Part shown: piece by piece, positions 15,922 to 25,220 of the stretch | Layout of the letters: each line of letters starts with the position of its first letter | Position numbering within the stretch: position 1 is the stretch's first letter | NCBI GenBank assembly: GCA_021846695.1 | Contig: JAJZWN010000009.1 | Location: 1 to 36,258 of the forward strand | Source: Thermoplasmata archaeon | Lineage (GTDB): Archaea > Thermoplasmatota > Thermoplasmata > Thermoplasmatales > Thermoplasmataceae | DNA: 36,258 nt | Direction of reading: 5' to 3' | The notes under the pieces: generated by a model | Database searches by the model: none | What the model was told of the DNA's origin: nothing | What the model saw: only the letters and a program-made list of their open reading frames with translations | Position numbers and translations under genes: made by a program

Positions 15922-17022
15922 ATGAATCTTTATGAATACATGGGTAAGGAAATATTCAAAAAATACGGAATACCGGTACCCGACGGATATGTAATAGAAA
16001 ATGTTGGAGAGTTAAGAAAGTTCGAATATCCTGTGGCTATTAAATCACAGATTCTTTCAGGGAAAAGAGGCAAAGCAGGCGGTATTAAATTCGCCAGGAA
16101 CAGCAATGAATTATCAGAGTTTTCGGACAAGCTGTTGAATTCTACCATAAATAATCTTACGGTAAAGAAATTGCTCATAGAGCGTATGCTTAACATTAAA
16201 AAGGAAATATACCTGAGCATTACACTAGATCGTGCAACAAAAGAGCCTGTCATAATTCTATCGGCAGATGGTGGAATGGAAATAGAGAGCGTTCCGGAAG
16301 AAAACATCCATAAAATACACATAGACCCGATGGTAGGGTATTCTGATTATATAGCAAGGGAAGCCCTTTCCTATATTCCTGTTGAGAATAAAAAACAGTT
16401 CAGCAACCTTCTCTCTTCACTATACAAAGCTTTTGTGGGTGAGGATGCACTGCTTACCGAGATAAATCCGCTGGTAATAGATTCAGAAAATAACATAATA
16501 GCAGGAGATTCAAAAGTAATAATAGATGACAATGCCCTGTACAGGCATAAGGATTATATGATAACAGATCCGGACAAAACTGCTCTGGAAAATGAAGCAG
16601 CATCAAAGAGCTTTACCTTTATAGAAATGGATGGTGACATAGGCGTTATAGCAAACGGTGCAGGATTAACAATGGCAACCATGGACTCTTTAACGCTGCA
16701 CAAACTTAAGCCAAGAAACTTCCTTGATCTTGGGGGTACAGACAATATTGAAATTGTTGAAGATGCATTTTCATTTGTAATGCGTGCCAGGCCGAAATTG
16801 ATATTTGTCAATATATTTGGCGGTGTAACAAAGGCAGATACGGTAGCAAATGGAATAGTTTCATCAAAAAAGAAATTTGATATAAAGCAGCCTATAGTTG
16901 TCAGGCTCAGCGGTGTGCATGAAGAGGAAGGGCAGAAAATCCTTCTTGAAAGCGGTATAAAAGCTTTCACCAACATGACAGATGCTGTAAAAGAATTATC
17001 CCGTATACAGGGGGTTGAATAA
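15922..17022 (+). CDS. sucC: Succinyl-CoA ligase (ADP/GDP-forming) beta subunit
   Basis: With SucD converts succinyl-CoA to succinate with formation of ATP or GTP. The N-terminal ATP-grasp domain is seen in YPVAIKSQILSGKRGKAGG and ALLTEINPLVI (Mg2+ ligand region), and the C-terminal CoA-ligase domain in FLDLGGT, FVNIFGG and PIVVRLSG. At 366 aa it is about 20 residues shorter than E. coli SucC. It is followed after one base by sucD, so subunits are made together. Upstream lies a 190-base divergent region shared with the aldo/keto reductase. Its position before a 2-oxoacid:ferredoxin oxidoreductase fits 2-oxoglutarate to succinate flux. Confidence 0.95.
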   Translation: MNLYEYMGKEIFKKYGIPVPDGYVIENVGELRKFEYPVAIKSQILSGKRGKAGGIKFARNSNELSEFSDKLLNSTINNLTVKKLLIERMLNIKKEIYLSITLDRATKEPVIILSADGGMEIESVPEENIHKIHIDPMVGYSDYIAREALSYIPVENKKQFSNLLSSLYKAFVGEDALLTEINPLVIDSENNIIAGDSKVIIDDNALYRHKDYMITDPDKTALENEAASKSFTFIEMDGDIGVIANGAGLTMATMDSLTLHKLKPRNFLDLGGTDNIEIVEDAFSFVMRARPKLIFVNIFGGVTKADTVANGIVSSKKKFDIKQPIVVRLSGVHEEEGQKILLESGIKAFTNMTDAVKELSRIQGVE

Positions 17023-17023
17023 A

Positions 17024-17878
17024 ATGGTTATAATAAGCAAGGAAACAAAGGTAATAGTCCAGGGAATGACAGGACATCAGGGAGCATTCCATTCAGGCGA
17101 AATGATAAAGTTCGGCACAAATGTTGTAGCCGGCGTTTCTCCGGGAAAAGCCGGAACAAAAGTCAACGGTGTAGATGTTTACAATAATGTGGCAGACACA
17201 CTGGATCTGAAGCCAGATGCTTCGATGATATCTGTTCCGGCTCCATTTGTAAAGGATGCTGCCCTGGAAGCAATAGAAAATGGCATAAAATTAATATACA
17301 TACTTACAGAACATGTGCCGGTACACGATACAATGGAACTTTACCATGAGGCAAGGAGAAAGGGTGTTTTCATGATTGGGCCAAACAGCCCAGGAATAAC
17401 AGTTGCCGGGCAGGCTAAAATAGGAATCATGCCAAATAATATATTCCGCGTAGGGGATGTAGCTGTAGCTTCAAGAAGCGGGACGCTTACATATGAAATA
17501 GTTAAGGCGGTTACAGATGCAGGATTCGGTGAAAGCACAGTAATAGGCCTTGGAGGAGACCCGATAATTGGAACAACTTTCTCAGATATAATTAAAATAT
17601 TCAACGAAGACCCGCAGACAAAGCAGATTGTCCTTGTTGGTGAAATCGGAGGAAGCGAGGAGGAAAAGGCAGCAGAATATATCAAAAAATATGTAAAGAA
17701 ACCGGTAACAGGGTATATAACAGGAATCAGCGCCCCACCAGGAAAGAAGATGGGCCATGCAGGTGCAATTATAGAAAAAGGTACCGGAACCGCAGACTCA
17801 AAAATCAAAGCATTTAAAGACGCTGGAATAAAAGTTGCCAATTATCCTGATGACATACCATCATTGTTGCAGAAATAA
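17024..17878 (+). CDS. sucD: Succinyl-CoA ligase (ADP/GDP-forming) alpha subunit
   Basis: CoA-binding and phosphohistidine subunit of succinyl-CoA synthetase. VIVQGMTGHQGAFHSGEM near the start is the CoA-binding fold, GPNSPGI follows, and the active His245 lies in MGHAGAIIEKGTG, which is phosphorylated during catalysis. At 284 aa it matches the usual 288-290. I use the ATG one base after the sucC stop; GGGGGTT about seven bases upstream can serve as Shine-Dalgarno. A TTG at 17015 overlapping sucC is less likely. It is followed after 44 bases by a small acidic protein gene with its own TATA-like box. Confidence 0.95.
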   Translation: MVIISKETKVIVQGMTGHQGAFHSGEMIKFGTNVVAGVSPGKAGTKVNGVDVYNNVADTLDLKPDASMISVPAPFVKDAALEAIENGIKLIYILTEHVPVHDTMELYHEARRKGVFMIGPNSPGITVAGQAKIGIMPNNIFRVGDVAVASRSGTLTYEIVKAVTDAGFGESTVIGLGGDPIIGTTFSDIIKIFNEDPQTKQIVLVGEIGGSEEEKAAEYIKKYVKKPVTGYITGISAPPGKKMGHAGAIIEKGTGTADSKIKAFKDAGIKVANYPDDIPSLLQK

Positions 17879-17892
17879 TTGGAAATATGTTA

Positions 17893-17902
17893 TATTTATA
17901 TA
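17893..17902 (+). promoter_or_regulatory. TATA-like box before the 94-aa acidic protein
   Basis: TATTTATATA is centred about 25 bases before the ATG at 17923, so this small gene probably has its own leaderless transcript instead of relying on the sucCD mRNA. Confidence 0.42.
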
Positions 17903-17922
17903 TTTTGATTTAATTTCATTTT

Positions 17923-18207
17923 ATGAAACCAAATATTAATTTTGAAACACTGAAAAATTATGTAATGGAAAATTCATCATACAGGCTTTACACCGATGGA
18001 GATAAATTTGACCTTCATTTTGTACCGAATGCACCTGAAGCCGAAGCGCATTTTCCGGAAGGAGAATCTGTAGAGCACGTGATGTATGGATACATAGAAG
18101 ATGGTGTAGCTTATTTTACTAAATTCGTAACCATATCTGCATTTGGCAAGACAGAAATGGACATGATAGACGACGATCCCGTCATGGAATGGTTAAAATA
18201 CATATAA
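17923..18207 (+). CDS. Small acidic protein of unknown function
   Basis: A 94-aa soluble protein that I do not recognise. It is rich in Asp and Glu, and has a predicted alpha/beta pattern: helix NFETLKNYVMENS, strands YRLYTDGDKFDLHFV, an HFPEGESVEHVMYGYIEDGVAYFTKFVTIS beta region, and an acidic C-terminus DMIDDDPVMEWLKYI. There are no cysteines and no membrane segment. It lies between sucD and the ferredoxin oxidoreductase genes on the same strand. Its own promoter-like box and good codon structure suggest a real gene. A link to the neighbouring oxidoreductase or ligase is only suggested by position. Confidence 0.65.
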   Translation: MKPNINFETLKNYVMENSSYRLYTDGDKFDLHFVPNAPEAEAHFPEGESVEHVMYGYIEDGVAYFTKFVTISAFGKTEMDMIDDDPVMEWLKYI

Positions 18208-18297
18208 AAAATTCAATTTATCTACAGAAAAATCAGATTTTTGTAATAAAAAAAGTACCTATTTAAAATTTCATACTTATAATCCGATGATAAAGTT

Positions 18298-18309
18298 TTT
18301 AAATTAAAT
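18298..18309 (+). promoter_or_regulatory. TATA-like box of the 2-oxoacid:ferredoxin oxidoreductase operon
   Basis: TTTAAATTAAAT is centred about 27 bases before the ATG at 18331, consistent with a leaderless first gene. A second AT box (CTATTTAAAATT, near 18260) is also present in the 123-base gap. Confidence 0.4.
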
Positions 18310-18330
18310 TAGGCTTATCATAGGATAACA

Positions 18331-20229
18331 ATGCAGGAAACTGATATCAATCTTCTTGTGGGAGGTCCACAAGGCGGAGGAATAGATAGTGCTGCAAATA
18401 TGATTAGTATGGCATTTTCATTGGCCGGCTATAATATTTACGGGATAAGGGAATTCCATTCCAATATTAAAGGAAGGCATAGCTACATACATTTTAGAAT
18501 AAAGCACGAAAGGCCAAAATCACTGAAATATCCGGTGGATATAATGGTGGCTCTTGATCCGGATACATTATTTGAACACATGTTCGATGTTGCAAAGGGA
18601 TCAAGAGTGGTATATGATTCAGCTTTTAACGGATTTAATCTGAAAAATGCCAGAATGATCACATCTGATACACTTGGCAGAATTGAGGAAGAACTTTCAT
18701 CAAGAAATCTTACCTATGATGTACAGGGAGTTCTGGATTATTTTAAAAAGACAGGCATTGATGTAATTGCAATACCATTCGATAAACTCATAAATGAGAA
18801 TGTCCACGGTGGGCCGGCAAACCGGTATTATAATACTTTGGGAGCCGGGACAACACTTGCATTGCTTGGACTTGACATATACCATGCAAATGATGGTATT
18901 AAATTCGCTTTTAAGAAGAAGCCGAAAGTAATTGAGTCCAATATAAATGTAATAAAGGCTGCATATGATTATGTGGAGAATTCATCAATTAAGGTTGAAA
19001 CACTTCCAACATATCCAGCACCTCCAAGAATGCTGTTAACCGGCAACGATTCAACAGCTCTTGGCAAGTTGATGGGTGGATTAAGATTCCAGACATATTA
19101 CCCGATTACACCTGCCAGTGATGAAAGCACATTGCTGGAAAGCCATGAAGAGATGAAATTCCTTGAAACCGCTGGAAAAGACCTGAAAAAAGCAGGTTTA
19201 GTAGTAGTACAGTGCGAAGATGAACTTTCAGCAATAAACATGGCAAATGGTGCAGCATTAACAGGCACCAGGACTGCAACAGCAACATCCGGGCCAGGGT
19301 TCTCATTGATGGCGGAAGGTATAGGCTATGCAGGAATGACAGAAATACCTGTTGTGATTACATTTTACCAGCGTGGCGGGCCATCAACCGGTTTGCCAAC
19401 CAGGAACGGGCAGGCAGATTTACTGTTCGCGTTGAACACAGGCCATGGTGAATTCCCGAAGATAGTCATGTCATCCGGCGATATGGAAGAATGCATATAC
19501 GATGGGATGAAGTCTTTAAATTATGCACAGAGGTACCAGATGCCGGTTATACATATGATAGACAAAACCCTTGCAAATACAATGGATCTTGTGCCGGAAA
19601 TAGATGTTAAAAAGGTAAAGATTGTAAAATACAATGAAAACACAGACCATGAAAACTTCAAAAGGTATTCCTTAAATACTGAGGACGGCATATCTCCATA
19701 CGGAGTATTCGGAAAGGATATATTCTGGATGACTGGCGATGAGCATGATGAGCTTGGCCATGTTACAGAGGATACAAAAATGAGAGATAGAATGATGGAA
19801 AAGAGGATGCAGAAACTCATTACAGCAGACAATGAGATACCTCTTGAAGACAAGGTCGTACTTTACGGTGATAAAAATGCAGATATAACATATATTACAT
19901 GGGGAAGCCAGAAAAGCTTGCTGCTTGACGCAATAGACGAGCTCAAGAAGCAGGGCGTATCAGCTAACCTCTTATACCTGAGAATGTTCGAGCCTTTCCC
20001 TGCAGAATATGTTGAGAAGGTACTGAAAAATTCCCATCTTATAATAGATGTTGAAAGCAATATGACTGCACAGGCTGCAAAGGTAATAAGAATGAATACC
20101 GGCATAAAAATAGAAAATTTCATTTTGAAATATAATGGCAGGCATATGACCCTGGACGAAATTCTAAGGTCAACAAAGAATATAATGGAAAAGAAACCAG
20201 CCCTGGAAGTACTCCAGGAAGGTTCATAA
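18331..20229 (+). CDS. 2-oxoacid:ferredoxin oxidoreductase, fused gamma-alpha subunit
   Basis: Large subunit of the enzyme that oxidatively decarboxylates a 2-oxoacid to acyl-CoA and reduces ferredoxin. Residues 1 to about 200 form the gamma domain (VGGPQGGGIDSAANM, REFHSNIKGRHSY), and from about 230 the alpha domain begins; YPITPASDES (about 257-266) is the conserved YPITP motif that shapes substrate and CoA binding in Sulfolobus-type enzymes. C-terminal LRMFEPFPAEYV is also typical. At 632 aa it matches the two-subunit archaeal form, in which gamma and alpha are fused and the delta ferredoxin domain is absent. Directly followed by the beta subunit gene. Sulfolobus homologues accept both pyruvate and 2-oxoglutarate; closeness to sucCD suggests 2-oxoglutarate. 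Confidence 0.94.
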   Translation: MQETDINLLVGGPQGGGIDSAANMISMAFSLAGYNIYGIREFHSNIKGRHSYIHFRIKHERPKSLKYPVDIMVALDPDTLFEHMFDVAKGSRVVYDSAFNGFNLKNARMITSDTLGRIEEELSSRNLTYDVQGVLDYFKKTGIDVIAIPFDKLINENVHGGPANRYYNTLGAGTTLALLGLDIYHANDGIKFAFKKKPKVIESNINVIKAAYDYVENSSIKVETLPTYPAPPRMLLTGNDSTALGKLMGGLRFQTYYPITPASDESTLLESHEEMKFLETAGKDLKKAGLVVVQCEDELSAINMANGAALTGTRTATATSGPGFSLMAEGIGYAGMTEIPVVITFYQRGGPSTGLPTRNGQADLLFALNTGHGEFPKIVMSSGDMEECIYDGMKSLNYAQRYQMPVIHMIDKTLANTMDLVPEIDVKKVKIVKYNENTDHENFKRYSLNTEDGISPYGVFGKDIFWMTGDEHDELGHVTEDTKMRDRMMEKRMQKLITADNEIPLEDKVVLYGDKNADITYITWGSQKSLLLDAIDELKKQGVSANLLYLRMFEPFPAEYVEKVLKNSHLIIDVESNMTAQAAKVIRMNTGIKIENFILKYNGRHMTLDEILRSTKNIMEKKPALEVLQEGS

Positions 20230-20239
20230 GGTGGTAAAA

Positions 20240-21190
20240 ATGCAAAAAAGCGTATCAGATAAGGGTAGTGGTTACAACTTCAGGAACAATATAACAATAG
20301 ATTGGTGCCCTGGATGTGGTGACTTTGGTATAGTAAGTGCGGTAACACAGGCTTTGTCAGCTATGAAAATGGATCCTCAAGATGTTGTAGCAGTATCCGG
20401 TATAGGATGCTCTGGAAAAACACCCCACTATCTAAACATAGCCGGAACACATACCCTTCACGGAAGGGCAATTCCATATGCAGTGGGTGTAAAACTCGCC
20501 AATCCAAACCTTAACGTACTCGTTATGGGCGGCGATGGAGACCTGCTGAGTATCGGAGCCGGCCATTTTGTAGGTGAAGGAAGGAGAAACTCAGGAGTAA
20601 AAGTCTTACTGTACAATAATTCAGTATACGGATTAACAAAAGGACAGGCAGCACCAACACTCCCGCTGGGAGAAAAGGTAAAAAGCCTTCCAAGGCCAAA
20701 CATATTGGGAAAAATTAATCCTATTACGCTTGCAATGGCATCAGGATACTCATTTGTTGCAAGGGCGTTCTCATCGGAGATAAAGCAGCTTTCAGAATTA
20801 ATCCAGAGAGCAATAAAACACGAGGGTTCAGCAGTAATAGAAGTGCTTCAGCCATGCCCTACATACAATGATGTTAACACACTTGACTGGTACAGGCAGA
20901 GAGTGTACAAACTTGAGGATGACAAATCATGGGACCCTGTTGTTAACAGCAAGGAAGAGGATGAGGCAAAATTCGACAGAGGCTACAGGAAATCTCTGGA
21001 ATGGGGAGACCACATACCCATTGGAATATTCTATGAGAACAATACAATACCGAGCTATACCAAAAGGCTTGCAGGTGTAATTCCAGATTACCTGAAATAC
21101 CCGCCCGCATTGCAGGATGTTTCCGATAGGGATGGGTATACAATAGTAGACCCTATAAAAACATTCTCTGAAAACGATATAGAATTATAA
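20240..21190 (+). CDS. 2-oxoacid:ferredoxin oxidoreductase, beta subunit (thiamine diphosphate binding)
   Basis: Small subunit holding thiamine diphosphate and a [4Fe-4S] cluster. Cys23 and Cys26 (WCPGCGDFG), the Cys of GIGCSGKT and the Cys of LQPCPTYN are the four expected cluster ligands. GGDGDLLSIG and YNNSVYGLTKGQ form the thiamine diphosphate/Mg2+ motif. I choose the ATG at 20240 because AAGGTGG (20228-20234) is a Shine-Dalgarno right before it; a GTG at 20231 would lie inside that site. 316 aa is usual for the family. It ends in a T-rich intergenic stretch facing the sdh operon. Confidence 0.94.
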   Translation: MQKSVSDKGSGYNFRNNITIDWCPGCGDFGIVSAVTQALSAMKMDPQDVVAVSGIGCSGKTPHYLNIAGTHTLHGRAIPYAVGVKLANPNLNVLVMGGDGDLLSIGAGHFVGEGRRNSGVKVLLYNNSVYGLTKGQAAPTLPLGEKVKSLPRPNILGKINPITLAMASGYSFVARAFSSEIKQLSELIQRAIKHEGSAVIEVLQPCPTYNDVNTLDWYRQRVYKLEDDKSWDPVVNSKEEDEAKFDRGYRKSLEWGDHIPIGIFYENNTIPSYTKRLAGVIPDYLKYPPALQDVSDRDGYTIVDPIKTFSENDIEL

Positions 21191-21275
21191 AATTAATTTT
21201 TTTAATTCCATAAATAAATTTTTTAGAGTGTAAATAAAATTACTGTTTCATAATTAAAAAAATATTATTAATAGC
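21191..21275. terminator. Intergenic T-run region between converging oxidoreductase and sdh operons
   Basis: Plus strand has AATTAATTTTTTTAATT (T-run 21197-21203) and ATTTTTTAG, while the minus strand has T-runs opposite AATTAAAAAAATATT near 21260. Each converging transcript therefore meets oligo-T shortly after its stop codon, the usual archaeal signal. Confidence 0.4.
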
Positions 21276-21638
21276 CTATTTCTTAGAGTCTTTGTTTTTA
21301 GCATCCTTGTTTTTCATATCTGTAAGATATTGCTCAATGTAAGCAAGATCTTGGGCAAGTGTTTTCTCACTTTCCTTTAGCCATAGGAGTCCTCCGGCGG
21401 AGTCAACCATAGTGCCGGAGAATTTCATATCTCCTACAAGCTGTTTCCAGTTAAATGGAATTTTAGAAATTACTGACAGGTACATAGCATTGTTTAATTT
21501 TCGTACATGGAGTTTACCATAGAAAAGGTCATCTTTTTTATAATAAATTTCAGTGGCAAATGGGGCTTCACCTGGTCTGGGTGGAATTTCCGATTTGCCT
21601 GTTATTTCAGTACCTTTTAGAAGGTCGTCGTAGTTCAT
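21276..21638 (-). CDS. sdhD: Putative small fourth subunit of the archaeal succinate dehydrogenase (SdhD-like)
   Basis: A 120-aa soluble protein translated directly after the double-CCG subunit (4-base ATGA overlap). I recognise it by position: Sulfolobus-type sdh operons end with a small non-membrane subunit. Visible features: [16 protein letters not shown], a beta-rich middle ([22 protein letters not shown]), an amphipathic helix ([18 protein letters not shown]) and a Lys/Asp-rich tail [12 protein letters not shown]. There is no transmembrane segment, cysteine or histidine ligand for heme, so it is not a classical SdhC/D anchor. It could help attach the complex to the membrane through the helix, but that is inference. 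Confidence 0.65.
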   Translation of the reverse strand: MNYDDLLKGTEITGKSEIPPRPGEAPFATEIYYKKDDLFYGKLHVRKLNNAMYLSVISKIPFNWKQLVGDMKFSGTMVDSAGGLLWLKESEKTLAQDLAYIEQYLTDMKNKDAKNKDSKK

Positions 21639-22510
21639 GATATGCCTCTTGAACTAAGATATTCCATTGACATTTTTGACAATCCCAGTTCCTTTGGCGA
21701 ATAACCGAATGAAAGCCCGATAAGCTGTGTTATGTATAGTGCAGGGAGCCTCCAGTCCTGTTTAAACTCCCTCTGTATCTTAGTCTGTGTAACATCAAGC
21801 TGCAGGTGGCAAAGTGAGCATGGGTGGACAAGCATTTCCGAACCATTGTCCCTTGCACTGCTGAGTACGTTGTTCGCCATTTTCAGTGCCACAGTTGGGT
21901 TTGATCCCATCAGGGGAAAACCACAGCATGCTGACTTCATCGGGAAAGCTACGGGTGTTGCACCGGTTGCGGCTACAAGGTCCATTACACTGTGTGGATT
22001 GAATGCAGATTCGAATCCCATTACATTTGATGGCCTCAGCAGCTGGCATCCGTAATACGTTCCAACCTTGATATTTGTTAAGGGCCTTTTAACATGTTTC
22101 CTGATGTTTTCTATTCCAACGTCCCTTATTAATACCCATATAAAGTGTTCAGATTCAACCCCGTTATCGTATTCCTCCATATTGGCGTTTTTTAATCTCT
22201 GGTCAACATCTTCTTTTAGAACAGGGTCGTTTTCATATTTGTCAACTGCCATTTTGTGTGAATTAAGGCAGACACTGCACGGAGTTGCCATTTTGTCATA
22301 CCCCATTTTTTCTACCTTCTCAAGGTTTCTAAGATTCAAAGATGTATGTGATGATTCATTTTTATCATCCATAAATCCTCCACCACAGCAGTTCCAGTCG
22401 TCAACCTCCATTAACTCAAGGTCAAGATCCTTTGCTATTAACTGTGTGGCTATATCAACATCTTTCGCTATTCCGTGGGATGCACATCCCGGATAATATG
22501 CTACCTTCAT
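21635..22510 (-). CDS. sdhC: Succinate dehydrogenase subunit with two CCG (cysteine-rich) domains
   Basis: Subunit of the type E succinate:quinone reductase of archaea, related to heterodisulfide reductase HdrB. Both CCG motifs are complete: C9-x31-C41-C42-x35-C78-x2-C81, and C155-x39-C195-C196-x34-C231-x2-C234. In homologous proteins these bind unusual Fe-S clusters or zinc and replace the heme-bearing membrane anchors. 291 aa is normal, and no membrane span is visible. The ATG overlaps the sdhB stop (ATGA), with GGGTGA six bases upstream as Shine-Dalgarno. It is third in sdhABCD. The gene is also called sdhE in some systems. Confidence 0.9.
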   Translation of the reverse strand: MKVAYYPGCASHGIAKDVDIATQLIAKDLDLELMEVDDWNCCGGGFMDDKNESSHTSLNLRNLEKVEKMGYDKMATPCSVCLNSHKMAVDKYENDPVLKEDVDQRLKNANMEEYDNGVESEHFIWVLIRDVGIENIRKHVKRPLTNIKVGTYYGCQLLRPSNVMGFESAFNPHSVMDLVAATGATPVAFPMKSACCGFPLMGSNPTVALKMANNVLSSARDNGSEMLVHPCSLCHLQLDVTQTKIQREFKQDWRLPALYITQLIGLSFGYSPKELGLSKMSMEYLSSRGIS

Positions 22511-23448
22511 TTCTTTTCACCCATTAATTTTTTTATTTCATCCATATTTTTAACTTTGGAATCTTTCTCGAATGCGTATTTGAATTTGCCTGCTTTCAGC
22601 ATGTCTACCGCATCCCTCATTGCTTCACCAAATCCGAAACTTTTCAAAAATAGTGTTGATTCTTTTATTTTTCCTGTTGACGATATAAGATTTTCTATGG
22701 CATCGTCATGCTTTCTTGCCGCAACTGTTATCGCAGTATTTCCTTTGTATTCGTCAAGATAGTTCTTTGTTTTCTTTATTGCAATTACTGGCTGTACATC
22801 CTGGGGGCACACCTCATAGCACATATAACATGAAGTACATCTGTATGCACTGTCCATTAAAAGGTCTAACCTTTCCTGCTTCTTTGTGTCCCTTTCATCA
22901 TCCACGAACCTGAATCCCTTTGCGTGGGCAGCAGGACCCAGGAACTGTTCATCTTCCTTTACAGACGGGCATGCAGAGACGCAAAGGCCACAGTAAATAC
23001 ATTCTTCAAATTTCCATACTTCAGTCTGGTCTTCAGGGGTCATCCTCTGTTCATTTTCCCCTGAAAGTACGGAATTATCGGCTACCAGTCTCGGCATTAC
23101 CTTGTACATCTTGTCGTAAAACACGTCTATATCTGTTATAAGATCTCTGACTCCTGGATAATAGTCCATGCTCTCCAGATTAATTTCATTCTTATCATCT
23201 GTAGCCTGCAAAGCTATTGTCCTGCATGCCAGAGATGGAACACCATTTATTTTCATTGAACAGCTTCCACAAACAGCCATATGGCAGGATGCACGGTAAG
23301 CCAGTGAAGGATCCTGTTCGGACTTTATCCTTCTAAGAACCTCCGTCATCTGTGTATATTTATCCACACTAAGTTTGTAGGACTTCCAGAATGCACCGTC
23401 TTTCTCATTATATTTTTTAACATTCACGGTTATTTCTTTTTCTTCCAT
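22507..23448 (-). CDS. sdhB: Succinate dehydrogenase iron-sulfur subunit
   Basis: Carries electrons from FAD to the quinone site. A [2Fe-2S] domain (C55, C60, C63, C75) is followed by C150-x2-C153-x2-C156-x3-C160-P and C204-x2-C207-x2-C210-x3-C214-P. In E. coli SdhB the position of C207 is Ile and the third cluster is [3Fe-4S]; the extra Cys here predicts a second [4Fe-4S], as described for Sulfolobus-type enzymes. At 313 aa it is about 75 residues longer than E. coli SdhB; the extra C-terminal part is Lys-rich and helical ([18 protein letters not shown] ... [10 protein letters not shown]). Its ATG directly follows the sdhA stop. Confidence 0.94.
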   Translation of the reverse strand: MEEKEITVNVKKYNEKDGAFWKSYKLSVDKYTQMTEVLRRIKSEQDPSLAYRASCHMAVCGSCSMKINGVPSLACRTIALQATDDKNEINLESMDYYPGVRDLITDIDVFYDKMYKVMPRLVADNSVLSGENEQRMTPEDQTEVWKFEECIYCGLCVSACPSVKEDEQFLGPAAHAKGFRFVDDERDTKKQERLDLLMDSAYRCTSCYMCYEVCPQDVQPVIAIKKTKNYLDEYKGNTAITVAARKHDDAIENLISSTGKIKESTLFLKSFGFGEAMRDAVDMLKAGKFKYAFEKDSKVKNMDEIKKLMGEKK

Positions 23449-25143
23449 TTAATACACCCTCGCTTCAGGTTTCCATCTTGTATACGTAACAGGCTTGTAC
23501 GTTATTTTTATTTCATCTCCGGCAAGATATGTTATGGTATGCTTCATCCAGTCCTTATCATTCCTTTCAGGGAAATCATCCCTGAAGTGTGCACCCCTTG
23601 TTTCTGTCCTGTTCAATGCTCCAGTAGCCATAGCATATGCAACATCGATCATATTCCTTGTTTCCAGCGCGTTGAATAGTTCTGTGTTGTAATTTGTTGA
23701 TTTGTCCGTGACATACATGGACCTTGATCTTGTTCTCAGATCTTTTATTTTCGAAATAGCCTGTGATAACCTGTCCTTGTCCCTGAATATGCCAACGTTG
23801 TCCCACATGATATCCCTGAGTTCCTCTGTCAGGACACCGAAATGCTCGCCGCTTTCTCTCTTTATATAGGCATAGGCATTATCTACCAGCTTTTCCACGT
23901 CACTGTTTGACTCTATTTTTTTATGGGATTTAAGGTATTCTACCATGGCATTCCCGGTCTCCCTTCCATATACAAGGGTTTCCAGAAGTGAATTTGAACC
24001 CAGCCTGTTAGCACCATGCACAGAAACACATGCGGCTTCTCCGGCTGCAAATACGCCTTTCAGGTCATGGTTAGTTCCTGTTATGTCAACATCTATGCCA
24101 CCCATGAAGTAATGCTGTGCCGGCCTTACCGGTATCATCTCTTCAGCAGCATCCACGCCTGAGAAGTTCTTTGCTGCATCGTATGCCAGTGTCAATCTTT
24201 CCAGGATGTATTTCTTTCCCAGATGCCTGAGGTCAAGGCCTAAATATCCGCCTTCGAATCCTCTGCCCTCACGGATCTCAATTGCCATGGACCTGGAAAC
24301 AATATCCCTGGGTGCAAGGTCAAACTTATGTGGCGCATAGCGTGCCATGAATCTTTCTCCCTTGTTATTTTTTAATATTGCACCCTCAGCCCTTGCCGCT
24401 TCGCTGATCAGTATATCGGATGGATAAAGCCCGGTTGGGTGGAACTGTACAAATTCCGGGTCCTTAAGTGCCACACCGGACCTCAATGCTATGCCATGCC
24501 CATCACCAGTGTTGATGTAACTGTTTGTTGAATGTTTGTACATCATGCCTATTCCACCTGATGCTATGAGCAATGCCCTTGATTTCAGGTATATGGGATC
24601 AAGTGTTTTCATTTCCATTGCTACAAGCCCATTTACACTATCGCCTTCTCTTGCAATGTCAAGGACGTAATATTCATTGTAAAAATCAATATTCTTAAAT
24701 CCCGTTGAATGCTCGAAAAGGGTATGCAACAATGCCATTCCGGTTTTATCCGCAATAAATCTTGTCCTTGGATAGGTTTGCCCTCCAAAATACCTTAATG
24801 CTATCCTTCCATCGGGCTGCCTGTTAAAAGGGGCTCCCCACGCATCCAGCAAATTAACTATCTCACCAGACTTTTTGGACAGCAATTCAGCAGCGTCCTG
24901 ATCTACCAGATAATCTCCTCCCTTGACCTCGTCATAGGACATAAAATCAGGATCATCATTCGGGTCAGAATTACCCATAATGTAGGCTGCTATGCCTCCT
25001 TCTGCAGCTGAAGAATGCGAACGTGTTGGAAAAACCTTCGAAACTACAGCAACAGTAAAACCAGCTGCCGCAACCATATTGGCAGCCATTAATCCGGCTA
25101 GCCCACCTCCTAAAATAACTGCATCATATTCTTTTTTTTCCAT
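23449..25143 (-). CDS. sdhA: Succinate dehydrogenase flavoprotein subunit
   Basis: Oxidises succinate to fumarate at FAD. The dinucleotide motif [10 protein letters not shown] (12-21), His43 in [10 protein letters not shown] (covalent FAD site), HPTG, the active-site Arg stretch [14 protein letters not shown] and [12 protein letters not shown] near the C-terminal half are all present; 564 aa is normal. It is first in an sdhABCD operon with no spacing between genes. GGTGAT six bases before the ATG is a good Shine-Dalgarno, so unlike many first genes it seems to have a short leader. Malate dehydrogenase lies 77 bases upstream on the same strand, so read-through transcription is possible. Confidence 0.96.
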   Translation of the reverse strand: MEKKEYDAVILGGGLAGLMAANMVAAAGFTVAVVSKVFPTRSHSSAAEGGIAAYIMGNSDPNDDPDFMSYDEVKGGDYLVDQDAAELLSKKSGEIVNLLDAWGAPFNRQPDGRIALRYFGGQTYPRTRFIADKTGMALLHTLFEHSTGFKNIDFYNEYYVLDIAREGDSVNGLVAMEMKTLDPIYLKSRALLIASGGIGMMYKHSTNSYINTGDGHGIALRSGVALKDPEFVQFHPTGLYPSDILISEAARAEGAILKNNKGERFMARYAPHKFDLAPRDIVSRSMAIEIREGRGFEGGYLGLDLRHLGKKYILERLTLAYDAAKNFSGVDAAEEMIPVRPAQHYFMGGIDVDITGTNHDLKGVFAAGEAACVSVHGANRLGSNSLLETLVYGRETGNAMVEYLKSHKKIESNSDVEKLVDNAYAYIKRESGEHFGVLTEELRDIMWDNVGIFRDKDRLSQAISKIKDLRTRSRSMYVTDKSTNYNTELFNALETRNMIDVAYAMATGALNRTETRGAHFRDDFPERNDKDWMKHTITYLAGDEIKITYKPVTYTRWKPEARVY

Positions 25144-25220
25144 GAAATTATCACCAGTATATATTTTTTATGTAATGTTATAATGAAATAAAATATAATA
25201 TTTTTGTTTTATACGAATTA

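Noticed and set aside
17341..17841. 166-residue minus-strand frame opposite sucD
   Set aside because: sucD is complete with its phosphohistidine motif, so the minus frame is an antisense shadow.
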